Source of the DNA: Burkholderia lata
GTDB lineage: Bacteria; Pseudomonadota; Gammaproteobacteria; Burkholderiales; Burkholderiaceae
DNA: 64,000 nt
Assembly: GCF_902499335.1 (NCBI RefSeq)
Contig: NZ_CABVQK010000006.1
Location: 186,001 to 250,000, forward strand
Reading direction: 5' to 3'
Numbering within the stretch: the stretch's first letter is position 1; each line of letters starts with the position of its first letter. Positions 17,638 to 25,981 of this stretch are shown piece by piece. The position numbers and the translations under genes were made by a program. The notes under the pieces were generated by a model. The model did not search any database and had not been told where the DNA came from. It saw only the letters and a program-made list of their open reading frames with translations.

Positions 17638-18387
17638 TTGAAAGCGCTCGTGGCAGTAAAGCGCGTGGTCGACGCGAACGTGAAGGTCGGCGTGAAATCC
17701 GACCGGACGGGCGTCGACATCGCGAACGTGAAGATGTCGATGAACCCGTTCGACGAGATCGCGGTGGAAGAGGCCGTGCGGTTGAAGGAGGCCGGCGTCG
17801 TGACCGAAGTGATTGCCGTGTCGGTCGGCGTCGCGCAGGCGCAGGAAACGCTGCGCACGGCGCTCGCGATCGGCGCGGATCGCGCGATCCTCGTCGAATC
17901 GAATGAAGGCGTCGAGCCGCTCGGCGTCGCGAAGGTGCTGAAGGCGCTGGTCGACAGGGAGCAGCCGCAACTGGTGATTCTCGGCAAGCAGGCGATCGAC
18001 GACGATTCGAATCAGACGGGCCAGATGCTGGCGGCGCTGGCGGGTTTGCCGCAAGCGACGTTCGCATCGAAGGTGGTGGTGGCCGACGGCCGTGCGACGG
18101 TTGCACGCGAAGTCGACGGCGGCGCGGAGACGCTGTCGCTTCAACTGCCCGCCGTCATCACCACCGACCTGCGCCTGAACGAGCCGCGTTACGTGACGCT
18201 GCCGAACATCATGAAGGCCAAGAAGAAGCCGCTGGACGTCGTGAAGCCCGACGACCTCGGCGTGGATGTGACGCCGCGCCTGAAGGTGCTCAACGTGAAC
18301 GAGCCGCCGAAGCGCGCGGCCGGCGTGAAGGTGCCGGACGTGCAGACGCTGGTCGCGAAGTTGAAGACCGAAGCCAAGGTGCTGTAA
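17638..18387 (+). CDS. etfB: electron transfer flavoprotein, beta subunit
   Basis: A 249-aa ETF beta subunit: [16 protein letters not shown] start, [17 protein letters not shown], the signature [20 protein letters not shown] and the AMP-binding region, ending LKTEAKVL. With EtfA it carries electrons from acyl-CoA dehydrogenases to ETF-ubiquinone oxidoreductase. The start is TTG with ACAGGAGAC upstream; no better in-frame ATG exists. The alpha subunit follows after 16 bases. Confidence 0.95.
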   Translation: MKALVAVKRVVDANVKVGVKSDRTGVDIANVKMSMNPFDEIAVEEAVRLKEAGVVTEVIAVSVGVAQAQETLRTALAIGADRAILVESNEGVEPLGVAKVLKALVDREQPQLVILGKQAIDDDSNQTGQMLAALAGLPQATFASKVVVADGRATVAREVDGGAETLSLQLPAVITTDLRLNEPRYVTLPNIMKAKKKPLDVVKPDDLGVDVTPRLKVLNVNEPPKRAAGVKVPDVQTLVAKLKTEAKVL

Positions 18388-18403
18388 CAGGGAACGCAAG
18401 GAA

Positions 18404-19348
18404 ATGACGATTCTGGTGATTGCGGAACACGGCAACGCGTCGATCAAGGCCGTGACACTGAATGCCGTCGCTGCCGCGCAGGCGCTTAATGCTGCGGGCG
18501 GCGGCGACGTTCATGTGCTGGTCGCGGGACACGACGCGCAGGCGGCGGCCGACGCAGCGGCGAAGATTGCCGGTGTGTCGAAGGTGCTGCTGGCCGATGC
18601 GCCGCAGCTGGCCGACGGTCTGGCCGAGAACGTCGAAGCGACGGTGATGAGCGTCGCGAACGGCTACTCGCACATCGTTGTGCCGGCTACGGCCTACGGC
18701 AAGAACATCGCGCCGCGCATTGCCGCGAAGCTGGATGTCGCACAGATCTCCGAGATCACGGCGGTGGTGTCGGCCGATACGTTCGAGCGCCCGATCTATG
18801 CGGGCAATGCGATCGCGACGGTGCAGTCGGGCGATCCGGTCAAGGTGATCACGGTACGTGCGACGGGTTTCGATCCGGTGGCGGCCGAAGGCGGCAGCGC
18901 GGCGGTCGAGAAGATCGAAGCGGCAGCCGATGCCGGCAAGTCGCAGTTCGTGAGCCGTGAAGTGACGAAGCTGGACCGTCCGGAACTCACGAGCGCAAGC
19001 ATCGTCGTGTCGGGCGGTCGCGGCTTGGGCAGCGGCGAGAACTTCGCGTTGGTGCTGGAGCCGCTGGCCGACAAGCTTCAAGCGGCGCTCGGCGCCTCGC
19101 GCGCCGCAGTCGACGCCGGCTACGTGCCGAACGACTACCAGGTCGGCCAGACCGGCAAGATCGTCGCGCCGCAGCTGTACATCGCGGTCGGTATCTCGGG
19201 TGCGATTCAGCACCTGGCCGGCATGAAGGATTCGAAGGTGATCGTCGCGATCAACAAGGATCCGGAGGCGCCGATCTTCAGCGTGGCCGACTACGGCCTC
19301 GTCGGCGACCTGTTCACGCTCGTGCCGGAAGCGGCCGCGGCGCTCTGA
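18404..19348 (+). CDS. etfA: electron transfer flavoprotein, alpha subunit
   Basis: A 314-aa ETF alpha subunit. The N-terminal domain begins MTILVIAEHGNASIK. The C-terminal FAD domain is clear: VSGGRGLGSGENF, AAVDAGYVPNDYQVGQTGK, YIAVGISGAIQHLAGMKDS and INKDPEAPIF. Partner of the preceding etfB. A second, housekeeping etfBA pair is common in Burkholderia, so this one may serve the local catabolic pathway (inference). Its stop is followed 3 bases later by the next gene. Confidence 0.95.
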   Translation: MTILVIAEHGNASIKAVTLNAVAAAQALNAAGGGDVHVLVAGHDAQAAADAAAKIAGVSKVLLADAPQLADGLAENVEATVMSVANGYSHIVVPATAYGKNIAPRIAAKLDVAQISEITAVVSADTFERPIYAGNAIATVQSGDPVKVITVRATGFDPVAAEGGSAAVEKIEAAADAGKSQFVSREVTKLDRPELTSASIVVSGGRGLGSGENFALVLEPLADKLQAALGASRAAVDAGYVPNDYQVGQTGKIVAPQLYIAVGISGAIQHLAGMKDSKVIVAINKDPEAPIFSVADYGLVGDLFTLVPEAAAAL

Positions 19349-19351
19349 CCG

Positions 19352-19879
19352 ATGCCGCTGTTCGAGTTCAACGGGATGCGGCCGCGCGTCGATCCGTCCG
19401 CGTATGTCGATCCGAGCGCGGTCGTGATCGGCGACGTGACGATCGGCGCGCGCTGCTACATCGGCCCGCATGCGAGCCTGCGCGGCGACTTCGGCGCGAT
19501 CGTCGTCGAAGACGGCAGCAACGTGCAGGACGGCTGCGTGCTGCATGTCGGGATCGGCGAGACGTGCCGGCTCGGCGTCAACAGCCACATCGGCCACGGC
19601 GCGATCGTGCATGGCGCGACGCTCGAACCCGACACGATGATCGGGATGAATGCGGTCGTGATGGATGGCGCGACGATCGGCGCCACGACGATCGTCGCCG
19701 CGTGCGCGTTCGTGAAGGCCGGCTACGACGTGCCGCGCGGCGTGCTGCTCGCGGGCATGCCGGGGCGCGTCGTGCGGCGGCTGAGCGACGCGGAGATCGA
19801 AGCGAAGGCGAACGGCACGCGGATCTATCAGCAGTTGGCGGCGGACTGCCTGAGGACGATCAGGCGGATCGACGGGTGA
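19352..19879 (+). CDS. gamma-carbonic anhydrase-like / CaiE-PaaY type protein
   Basis: A 175-aa left-handed beta-helix protein built of hexapeptide repeats (Y-V-D-P-S-A-V-V-I-G-D-V-T-I-G pattern). Histidines in VLHVGIG, NSHIGHGAIVHG match the metal-ligand positions of gamma-class carbonic anhydrases. Its length and the GMPGRVVRRLSD ending resemble PaaY and CaiE, thioesterase-like helpers near CoA-dependent pathways. It starts 3 bases after etfA, so it belongs to that operon. Confidence 0.88.
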   Translation: MPLFEFNGMRPRVDPSAYVDPSAVVIGDVTIGARCYIGPHASLRGDFGAIVVEDGSNVQDGCVLHVGIGETCRLGVNSHIGHGAIVHGATLEPDTMIGMNAVVMDGATIGATTIVAACAFVKAGYDVPRGVLLAGMPGRVVRRLSDAEIEAKANGTRIYQQLAADCLRTIRRIDG

Positions 19880-19988
19880 GCAGCAGGTGAACAACCGGCA
19901 TCCGGGCGGCTCAGGAAGCGACGGATTGCCGGGCGGGTTGCCGTTGCCGTAAGATCGGCACAGGCTTTCCCACCGGCACCCGCGTCAC

Positions 19989-20237
19989 ATGAAAAAGAAC
20001 GTCCTTTTGCGGCTCACAGTCATTGCGTCGGCTTTTGCCGTCTACAGCGTTTACATGCACATCGAGCAGTTCATCAGTGGCTGCGTGTGGGTCAGGGGCC
20101 ATCAGCGTTGCAGTTTCGAGAACAGCACGAATTTCGAAGGCTGGATGGATCTTGACCTGATGATCGCCTGCTGCTGGGTCGCCGCGGCGGTGGTGGGCTG
20201 GATTTCCGTCATGCAGGCCGCGAAGAAGCCGGGTTGA
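19989..20237 (+). CDS. small hypothetical membrane protein
   Basis: An 82-aa protein with an N-terminal membrane segment (residues ~7-24) and a second near the C-terminus (LMIACCWVAAAVVGWISVM). Between them is a short loop with two cysteines (CVWVRGHQRCSF) that could form a periplasmic disulfide. No clear ribosome site precedes the ATG. No family recognised. Confidence 0.55.
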   Translation: MKKNVLLRLTVIASAFAVYSVYMHIEQFISGCVWVRGHQRCSFENSTNFEGWMDLDLMIACCWVAAAVVGWISVMQAAKKPG

Positions 20238-20501
20238 CGGCGGCCATTTCCTTCACCTGAAACCGATTGCTGTCAATCCGTGACAACGATCATTCATGCG
20301 GCATCGCCGCAATCGTCAATGCCGCTTCCGGATTCCCGCGCCGCGGGAGCAACGGGGCCGGATTCCGGTCTGTCGACGCGATGGTCGGCGCGGACACCGG
20401 CACTCGTCACCCATCCGCCGCCATCGGCTGTCGTTGTGCTTTTTCCTTCCGTGCCGGGATAATGATCCGGCGTCGCGCACGCCGCGCGAGGGGAGGCTCC
20501 C

Positions 20502-20801
20502 ATGCAATTTCCGACGGGATCGGTGGTCGCGCTCAGTTCGGCCGCCGCGACGATGTTTTCGATGGGCATGCTGTTTCTCGGCTACTGGGGCTGGCACGAG
20601 CCGCTGCCTTGGCGGTTCGGCGACTACATCGTGATCCTGCCGGCGCTGGCCGGGTTCGCGTGCCTCGTCAGCGTGCCGTTTCTCGCCACATCGCCGATGA
20701 AGACACCCGACGACGAGTCGCGGATGTTCGTCGCGCGGCGCGTGTTTCTGTGCGGTGCAAGTGCGTTGTGGTGTGCGATCGTCGCGTCGCTGGTCGTGTG
20801 A
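20502..20801 (+). CDS. small hypothetical membrane protein
   Basis: A 99-aa protein with three hydrophobic segments (residues ~8-27, ~43-62 and ~80-98) and short polar loops. The ATG follows a strong GAGGGGAGG site, which supports it as a real gene. No family recognised. The preceding 264 bases (20238-20501) contain nothing else convincing. Confidence 0.65.
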   Translation: MQFPTGSVVALSSAAATMFSMGMLFLGYWGWHEPLPWRFGDYIVILPALAGFACLVSVPFLATSPMKTPDDESRMFVARRVFLCGASALWCAIVASLVV

Positions 20802-20991
20802 GATCCGTGCAGGATTCGCATGAGCCGACGTCCGCCGGTGCGGTCTTGCACGAGCGTGTCGAAACGTCTTCCGCGAGCGCTCGACGGACGGTTTTCATGC
20901 GTCGATTCGGGCCGCCATGACGGCTTTGATTTCCCCAGTGCGGTGCACTAGATTCGAAACATTCATGTGCAACCGAGCGCGAGGTGAAACC

Positions 20992-21636
20992 ATGACGCCG
21001 TGGGAGATTCAGGGCACCGAATTGATGAATTGCAATTGCTCATACGGTTGCCCGTGCCAGTTCAATGCGCTGCCGACCAACGGCAATTGCGCGGCGATGG
21101 GGGCGATTTCGATCGACAGCGGCCACTACGGCGACGTGGTGCTCGACGGCGTCAGGATTGCGGTCGTGTTCGAGTGGCCCGGGGCGGTCCACGAGGGCCG
21201 GGGCCGGTGCCAGCCGATCGTCGACGAGCGCGCCAGCCCGGCGCAGCGCGAGGCGGTGCTGAAGATCATGACTGGTCAGGATACCGATCCGTTTGCGACG
21301 ATGTTTTCGGTCTACGCGGCGACGCTCGAGCAGGCGTTCGATCCGATCTTCGCGAAGATCGATTTCGACGTCGATGTCGATGCGCGGCGTGGCCGGATTC
21401 ACGTCGACGGCGTGTTCGATCTCGCGGGCGATCCCATCCGCAATCCGGTGACGGGTGCCGAGCATCGCGCACGGATCGACCTGCCGCACGGTTTCGAATA
21501 CGAGCTGGCCGAGATCGGCTCCGGTACATCGCGCTCGCAAGGCCACATTCCGCTGACGCTCGACGGCACCTATGCGCAGTTCGCGCGACTGCACCTGAAC
21601 AACCACGGGGTGGTCCGGCATCGCGTCGCGGCATGA
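20992..21636 (+). CDS. DUF1326 protein with Cys-rich N-terminus
   Basis: A 214-aa DUF1326 protein. The N-terminal motif MNCNCSYGCPCQFN (residues ~12-25) plus a further Cys (GNC) gives a cluster of cysteines suited to metal binding or redox chemistry. The rest is a beta-rich domain with GFEYELAEIGSGTSRSQG near the end. ATG 20992 is supported by GAGGTGA. The last base pairs overlap the start of the DUF2182 gene (ATGA), so the two form a translationally coupled pair. Function unknown; metal handling is a reasonable guess. Confidence 0.85.
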   Translation: MTPWEIQGTELMNCNCSYGCPCQFNALPTNGNCAAMGAISIDSGHYGDVVLDGVRIAVVFEWPGAVHEGRGRCQPIVDERASPAQREAVLKIMTGQDTDPFATMFSVYAATLEQAFDPIFAKIDFDVDVDARRGRIHVDGVFDLAGDPIRNPVTGAEHRARIDLPHGFEYELAEIGSGTSRSQGHIPLTLDGTYAQFARLHLNNHGVVRHRVAA

Positions 21637-22424
21637 CTCCCGTCGACCACTGGCTCGGGCGCGAGCGCGTCATCACGCTGCTCGGCATGGCAGCGCTCGT
21701 CGGCCTGTGCTGGTTCTATCTTTGGACGGGGGCGGGAACCGGCATGTCGGCGCTGGAGATGACCACCGTCGCGCTCTTTCCGCATCGCCTGACGGACGCG
21801 ATGGGCAGCATGGATCCGTCGCTGCCGGCCGTGATCGTGATGTGGTGGGTGATGATGATCGCGATGATGACGCCCAGCGCGGCGCCGCTCGTGATGCTGT
21901 ACCGGCGGGTATTGCGGCAGCACGGCGCGGACGGGGCGGGTTCGACGTTCACGTCGGTGTCGCTGCTGGCGGGCTACCTGGCCGCATGGCTCGCCTTCTC
22001 GATCGGCGCTGCGTTGGTTCAGGCGATGCTGCAGCCGGCCGGGCTGATCTCCGCGATGATGCTGTGGTCGAAGAGCGCCGTCCTTTCCGCGATCGTGCTG
22101 GCGCTCGCCGGGCTCTATCAATTCTCGTCGCTGAAACGCGCGTGCCTTCGGCAATGCCGGGCGCCGGCCGGGTTCCTGGTCGCGCACTGGCGTCCGGGCG
22201 TCGCGGGCAGTTTTCTGCTTGGCACGCGGCACGGCATGTATTGCGTGGGCTGCTGCTGGTTGCTGATGGCGCTGCTGTTCGTCGGCGGCGTGATGAATGT
22301 CGTGTGGATCGCTGTGCTGTCGTTCTTCGTGTTCGCGGAAAAGATCCTGCCCGGCGGTGAACGCATCGGGCGTGCGCTGGGCGTCGTGCTGATTGCTTGG
22401 GCCGGCGTGACGTTGATCGTGTGA
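21633..22424 (+). CDS. DUF2182 integral membrane protein
   Basis: A 263-aa polytopic membrane protein of the DUF2182 family, often described as predicted metal-binding. About six hydrophobic segments are visible, one with the Met-rich run MWWVMMIAMMTPSAAP. The signature GTRHGMYCVGCCWLLM (~200-215) contributes three cysteines and a histidine. It overlaps the DUF1326 stop by four bases. A joint membrane/soluble metal system is suggested by the two Cys-rich motifs (inference). Confidence 0.85.
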   Translation: MTPVDHWLGRERVITLLGMAALVGLCWFYLWTGAGTGMSALEMTTVALFPHRLTDAMGSMDPSLPAVIVMWWVMMIAMMTPSAAPLVMLYRRVLRQHGADGAGSTFTSVSLLAGYLAAWLAFSIGAALVQAMLQPAGLISAMMLWSKSAVLSAIVLALAGLYQFSSLKRACLRQCRAPAGFLVAHWRPGVAGSFLLGTRHGMYCVGCCWLLMALLFVGGVMNVVWIAVLSFFVFAEKILPGGERIGRALGVVLIAWAGVTLIV

Positions 22425-22520
22425 CGGCCTGTAATGGGCAAGCCGGCGCGGACATGAGGAATCGCTGTGTACGTGTGACGGCTGGCTGCGGCCGGTCTTG
22501 CGTCGAGCGATGCCGGTGTA

Positions 22521-22985
22521 TCACTCAGGGGCGGTGCCGAGATTCACGAAGACCTTGTCGGCGCCCGCCTTGTACAGCCGCTTGCCGAGCTTCGGATAGT
22601 CGCACACGTCGTGTTCCGGCCGGTCGCCCGCCACGAGATAGACCAGCGGCAGATCTCCGGTATTCAGCATCGTGTGCGCGGCGCCTCCGCGCGGAAATCC
22701 CATGAAGTCGCCCGGGCCGATCGCACAGGTTTGGCCGTCGACGATTGCTTCGCCGGTTCCCGAAAGGACGTAGACGCATTCTTCCGCGTAGAGATGCCGG
22801 TGGTATTCGGTGGATTCGTGCCCGGGCATCAAGGTCATCAGATGGAAGCCGAGTTGCGTCAGCCCGGTTGCGTCGCCAAGCGACTGCTTCAGGCGGACGG
22901 CATTCTCGTTCAACGGATGAACGGAATGTTCCGGTTCCATCGCCGCGATGTCGGCGGCTTTCAGCACTTCACGCGGGGTGTTCAT
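22521..22985 (-). CDS. cupin-domain protein
   Basis: A 154-aa single-domain cupin. The metal-site motif G-x5-H-x-H-x3,4-E is seen as GHESTEYHRHLYAEECVYVL, and the second motif as GPGDFMGFPRGGAAHTMLN. Such proteins often bind a sugar acid, keto acid or carry isomerase or dioxygenase activity. The start at 22985 has a weak ribosome site. It stands alone, divergent from the collagen-like lipoprotein gene. Confidence 0.85.
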   Translation of the reverse strand: MNTPREVLKAADIAAMEPEHSVHPLNENAVRLKQSLGDATGLTQLGFHLMTLMPGHESTEYHRHLYAEECVYVLSGTGEAIVDGQTCAIGPGDFMGFPRGGAAHTMLNTGDLPLVYLVAGDRPEHDVCDYPKLGKRLYKAGADKVFVNLGTAPE

Positions 22986-23347
22986 TGTCGTTCCTGTCCT
23001 TTCCTGTCCGGGAATCGGGGCGGCAGTGGTGCGGCGAGTGTGAATTATGGGGGGCTGGGGCTGGTGGCAGCATCGTTACGCGTGCCTGAAAGATGGCGAC
23101 AGGGGCAGGGCTGCGTCTTTCGCCACGCGATGCTACGTAACGCAGGGCTCGCGTTACGCACGCGTTACCCGGGCCGCAAGGCTTGATCGGCGCTGCGAGG
23201 TCGGGCACGGATGCAGTGCGTCGCGCCACGGACGGCCGTCGGGGCGCGGCAGTCTGGCATGGGTGTGTAGCCGTCGGGGATGCCGATCGCAATGGCACGA
23301 TAGATGCTTGTCGGGATGATCGAGCTGAAAAGCGAACGGGGGCTTCC
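22986..23347. promoter_or_regulatory. intergenic region with repeated GTTACG motifs
   Basis: This 362-base gap between the divergent cupin and collagen-like lipoprotein genes holds no gene. Four copies of a G(T/C)GTTACG-type motif occur within about 100 bases: 23074-23082, 23135-23143 (inverted, GTAACGC), 23151-23159 and 23162-23170. The second and third form a 7-bp inverted repeat, GTAACGC-N7-GCGTTAC. The clustering suggests an operator for a regulator controlling one or both genes. Confidence 0.45.
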
Positions 23348-24649
23348 ATGCAAAATCATTTCATCAAGGCGAACGTTGCGCTCGCTGCCATTGCCGCGGC
23401 TTGCGCACTGGCTGCGTGTGGCGGCAGCGATGTTGCGGCGCCAAAGCCGAGTGGTAACAACATCGGAACGAGTACGAGTGGCACGAGCGGAACCAGTGGC
23501 ACGAGCGGAACCAGTGGCACGAGCGGAACCAGTGGCACGAGTGGAACCAGTGGCACGAGCGGAACCAGCGGCACGAGCGGAACCAGTGGCACGAGTGGAA
23601 CCAGCGGCACGAGCGGAACCAGCGGCACGAGTGGGACCAGCGGTACGAGTGGGACCAGCGGTACGAGCGGAACCAGTGGCACGAGTGGAACCAGTGGCAC
23701 GAGTGGAACCAGTGGCACGAGTGGAACCAGTGGCACGAGTGGAACCAGTGGCACAAGCGGAACCGGCGGTACGAGCGGAACCAGCGGCACCCCTGGCACG
23801 AACGGCATCATCAGCTCCGTCGGCGCGGTCGTCATGGACGCCGGCGTCACGATCAGCGGCGTGAGCCCACCAGTGGGCAAGGGCGTGACCACCGGTCTCG
23901 GCAACACGGTCACGGGCGCGGGCACGATCATCCGCGACACGACGAACGCCGTGAGCAACGGCATCGGCCAAACCGGCTTCACGGCGAACCCCGTCGGCAC
24001 GACGGTCGCCGGGCTGGGCTCCATCGTCGGCTCGGTCAGCAATCCGGTCACTGGCCTCAGCGATACCGTAAAGGCGCTCGGCGCCGGCCCGCTGTCGCCG
24101 TTGGCGCCGCTCACGACACCGGTCGGTGGCCTGCTCGACACCGTGGCCGGCGGCATCAAGACGGGCGGCACCATGCTCGGCTCGGCCCTTTCGTCGGGCC
24201 CGGTCCAGCAGGCGACTCAGGCGATCAGCACGGCGATTACACCGCTCGTGACGACCGTCGGCCAGGTCACGCAGCAGGTCGGCACGGCGAGCGGCCTCGG
24301 TCAGCCCGTCGCGGGCCTGCTCGGGCAGATCGGCGGCGCGATCACGTCGGCGGGATGGAAGGTGACGTCCACGTCGCCCCAGCCGCTGGTCGGCGGCGTC
24401 GGCGAACTCGTGCGCGCGGTCGGCAACACCGTGACCAATGCGGGCGGCCTCGTGAACCCGGGCGGCGCGAACGGTGCGGTGCCGGTCGCCGGCCTGGTGA
24501 CGAGCGTGGTCGGCGGCATTCCGGCGACCGTCCACAACGGTTCCGCGACCGGCACGGGCGGCGGTTCACCGTTGGGCGGGCTCTCCAATCCGCTCGCGCC
24601 CATTACGGGGCTGGTGGGCGGCCTGCTTGGCGGCTTGGCCGGCAAGTAG
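23348..24649 (+). CDS. collagen-like (GTS-repeat) lipoprotein
   Basis: A 433-aa predicted lipoprotein. The signal peptide ends at lipobox LAAC (Cys 24). Residues ~45-152 are a collagen-type G-x-y tract: 31 consecutive Gly-Thr-Ser triplets, then GTG, GTS, GTS, GTP and GTN. The C-terminal ~280 residues are a Gly/Thr/Val-rich domain with periodic phrases such as GNTVTNAGG, GLGSIVGSV and PVTGLSDTV, low in charge. Burkholderia encode several collagen-like surface proteins; this fits that class. The DNA repeat (9-base unit) should change length by slippage in frame. The ATG is preceded by a weak GGGGG. Confidence 0.85.
   Translation: MQNHFIKANVALAAIAAACALAACGGSDVAAPKPSGNNIGTSTSGTSGTSGTSGTSGTSGTSGTSGTSGTSGTSGTSGTSGTSGTSGTSGTSGTSGTSGTSGTSGTSGTSGTSGTSGTSGTSGTSGTSGTSGTSGTSGTGGTSGTSGTPGTNGIISSVGAVVMDAGVTISGVSPPVGKGVTTGLGNTVTGAGTIIRDTTNAVSNGIGQTGFTANPVGTTVAGLGSIVGSVSNPVTGLSDTVKALGAGPLSPLAPLTTPVGGLLDTVAGGIKTGGTMLGSALSSGPVQQATQAISTAITPLVTTVGQVTQQVGTASGLGQPVAGLLGQIGGAITSAGWKVTSTSPQPLVGGVGELVRAVGNTVTNAGGLVNPGGANGAVPVAGLVTSVVGGIPATVHNGSATGTGGGSPLGGLSNPLAPITGLVGGLLGGLAGK
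23480..23803 (+). repeat. tandem repeat, 9-base unit encoding Gly-Thr-Ser
   Basis: Thirty-six near-identical 9-base units, mostly alternating GGCACGAGC/T and GGAACCAGC/T, so the DNA also has an 18-base period. Synonymous variants are scattered, which argues for spread by slippage and gene conversion. All units are in frame. The repeat lies inside the collagen-like lipoprotein gene. Confidence 0.95.
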
Positions 24650-24669
24650 CCGATCGATTCCGATCGTCA

Positions 24670-24713
24670 CGGCGGTAACCGGCCAAGCGAACCTCGGCCT
24701 CCGGTTACCGCCG
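24670..24713. terminator. inverted repeat between convergent genes
   Basis: CGGCGGTAACCGG (24670-24682) pairs perfectly with the complement at 24701-24713. The 18-base loop contains a further GGCC pair. It sits between the 3' ends of the collagen-like gene and the Lrp-family gene. There is no T-run, so termination is likely but not certain. Confidence 0.5.
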
Positions 24714-24770
24714 ACCGGAATGGCTGGATGATCTCCTGCGGGAAGCGGATCGACGGGGCCTCTCGATGCG

Positions 24771-25232
24771 TCAATCGCGAATGACGTTGCGTTGCGATGG
24801 CGGCCGCGCCAATCCGCGTGCGGGCAGCGGCGTCGACATCACGATCGACGTGCGTGTTTCGCCGTACAGGTTGATGCGTTCGATCAGTTGTTCGAGATGG
24901 GTCATGCTGATCGCGGCGAGCCGCAGCATGTACGAGTCCGCGCCCGTCACGTGATGGCATTCGACGACTTCGGGAATCGTCTCCAGCAACCGGAGGAATT
25001 TCGCTTTCGCCGGTTGCGACACCGTGATGCCGATCAGCGCGCTGACCGGATAGCCGGCCGCGACAGGATTGATCCGGGCCGTGTAGCCCTCGACGACGCC
25101 GGCCGACTCTAGGCGCTTCACGCGCTCCGTCACCGCCGGCACCGACAGGTGCACCTGGCGCGCCAGTTCCGTGTAGCTGATGCGGCCGTTGGCCTGCAAC
25201 AGCGACAGTACCTTCCAGTCCAGATCGTCCAT
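24771..25232 (-). CDS. Lrp/AsnC-family transcriptional regulator
   Basis: A 153-aa Lrp/AsnC regulator. The N-terminal helix-turn-helix reads LDWKVLSLLQANGRISYTELARQVHLSVPAVTERVKRLE (start near residue 3), followed by the RAM ligand-binding domain (VTGADSYMLRLAAISMTHLEQLIERI). The start is at 25232, giving MDDLDWK. It is divergent from a LysE-family exporter, the classic arrangement in which the regulator senses an amino acid and switches on its export. A perfect 9-bp dyad lies 12 bases upstream of its start. Confidence 0.92.
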   Translation of the reverse strand: MDDLDWKVLSLLQANGRISYTELARQVHLSVPAVTERVKRLESAGVVEGYTARINPVAAGYPVSALIGITVSQPAKAKFLRLLETIPEVVECHHVTGADSYMLRLAAISMTHLEQLIERINLYGETRTSIVMSTPLPARGLARPPSQRNVIRD

Positions 25233-25243
25233 CGAGGCGGGAA

Positions 25244-25277
25244 TTTTTAAGGTGGAGTAGCTATTTTTCCTTAAAAA
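25244..25277. promoter_or_regulatory. candidate Lrp-type operator
   Basis: TTTTTAAGG (25244-25252) and CCTTAAAAA (25269-25277) form a perfect 9-bp dyad around 16 bases of AT-rich DNA. It lies between the divergent Lrp-family and LysE genes. A/T-rich dyads of this shape are typical of Lrp-family binding sites, so it could serve autoregulation and activation of the exporter. Confidence 0.55.
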
Positions 25278-25348
25278 CCGCATTCAGCGATGACGGGACT
25301 TTCCCTACGATGCCTGTTCCACCCGTTGCATCTCGCAAGGAGCAGGCG

Positions 25349-25981
25349 ATGCTGTTCATCAAATCCGTCGTGATGGGGCTGTCGATCGCGGTGCCGGTCG
25401 GGCCGATCGGCATGCTGTGCATCCAGCGCAGCCTGAGCCGCGGTTTTCAGGCGGGATTCGCGACGGGCGTCGGCGCCGCATGCGCCGATGCGATCTACGG
25501 CCTGCTCGGTGCGCTCGGCATCGCGGGTATCGTCACGGCATTCCCGATGCTGACCGTCGGCCTGAAAATCGGTGGCGGCGCGTTTCTCGTGTGGCTGGCG
25601 TGGACCATCGCGCGCCAGGCGCCGGCCGCGTCGACGGCGCAGCGCGACCTGCCGCGCACGACCGTCCTGCGCGATTTCGTGACGACGTTCGGCCTGACGC
25701 TGTCGAACCCGATGACGATCCTGTCGTTCGTCGGGATCTTCGCGGCGCTTGGGCCGCTGTCGGGGGCGCGGCAAGGGGCGATGTGGCCGGCCGTGACGTT
25801 GATGGTCGCCGGTGTGTTCATCGGCTCCGCGACATGGTGGCTGTGCCTGAGCGGTACGACCGCCGCGCTGCGCACGAAGATGTCGTTCGCGTTCATGCAT
25901 GGGCTGTCGCGCGTGTCGGCCGCAGTCATCGCGGTATTCGGCGTGATTCAGGTGGTCGCGGGCGTGCGCGGTGTCATCTAG
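25349..25981 (+). CDS. LysE-family amino-acid exporter
   Basis: A 210-aa inner-membrane exporter of the LysE/RhtB family, with about six hydrophobic segments. The N-terminal family signature is seen in GLSIAVPVGPIGMLCIQRSL, and a second in LTLSNPMTILSFVGIFAAL. ATG 25349 follows AAGGAG. Divergent from the Lrp-type regulator that probably controls it. The exported amino acid cannot be deduced. Confidence 0.9.
   Translation: MLFIKSVVMGLSIAVPVGPIGMLCIQRSLSRGFQAGFATGVGAACADAIYGLLGALGIAGIVTAFPMLTVGLKIGGGAFLVWLAWTIARQAPAASTAQRDLPRTTVLRDFVTTFGLTLSNPMTILSFVGIFAALGPLSGARQGAMWPAVTLMVAGVFIGSATWWLCLSGTTAALRTKMSFAFMHGLSRVSAAVIAVFGVIQVVAGVRGVI

Noticed and set aside
23480-23803. Repeat array considered as a possible CRISPR
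   Set aside because: Units are contiguous 9-base coding repeats without spacers, inside a lipoprotein gene.
23356-24174. Long minus-strand open frame with Val-Pro-Leu repeats opposite the collagen-like gene
   Set aside because: It is the complement of the GTS repeat in an open frame, lacks a signal, domain or ribosome site, and the plus-strand gene has a lipobox and coherent domains.
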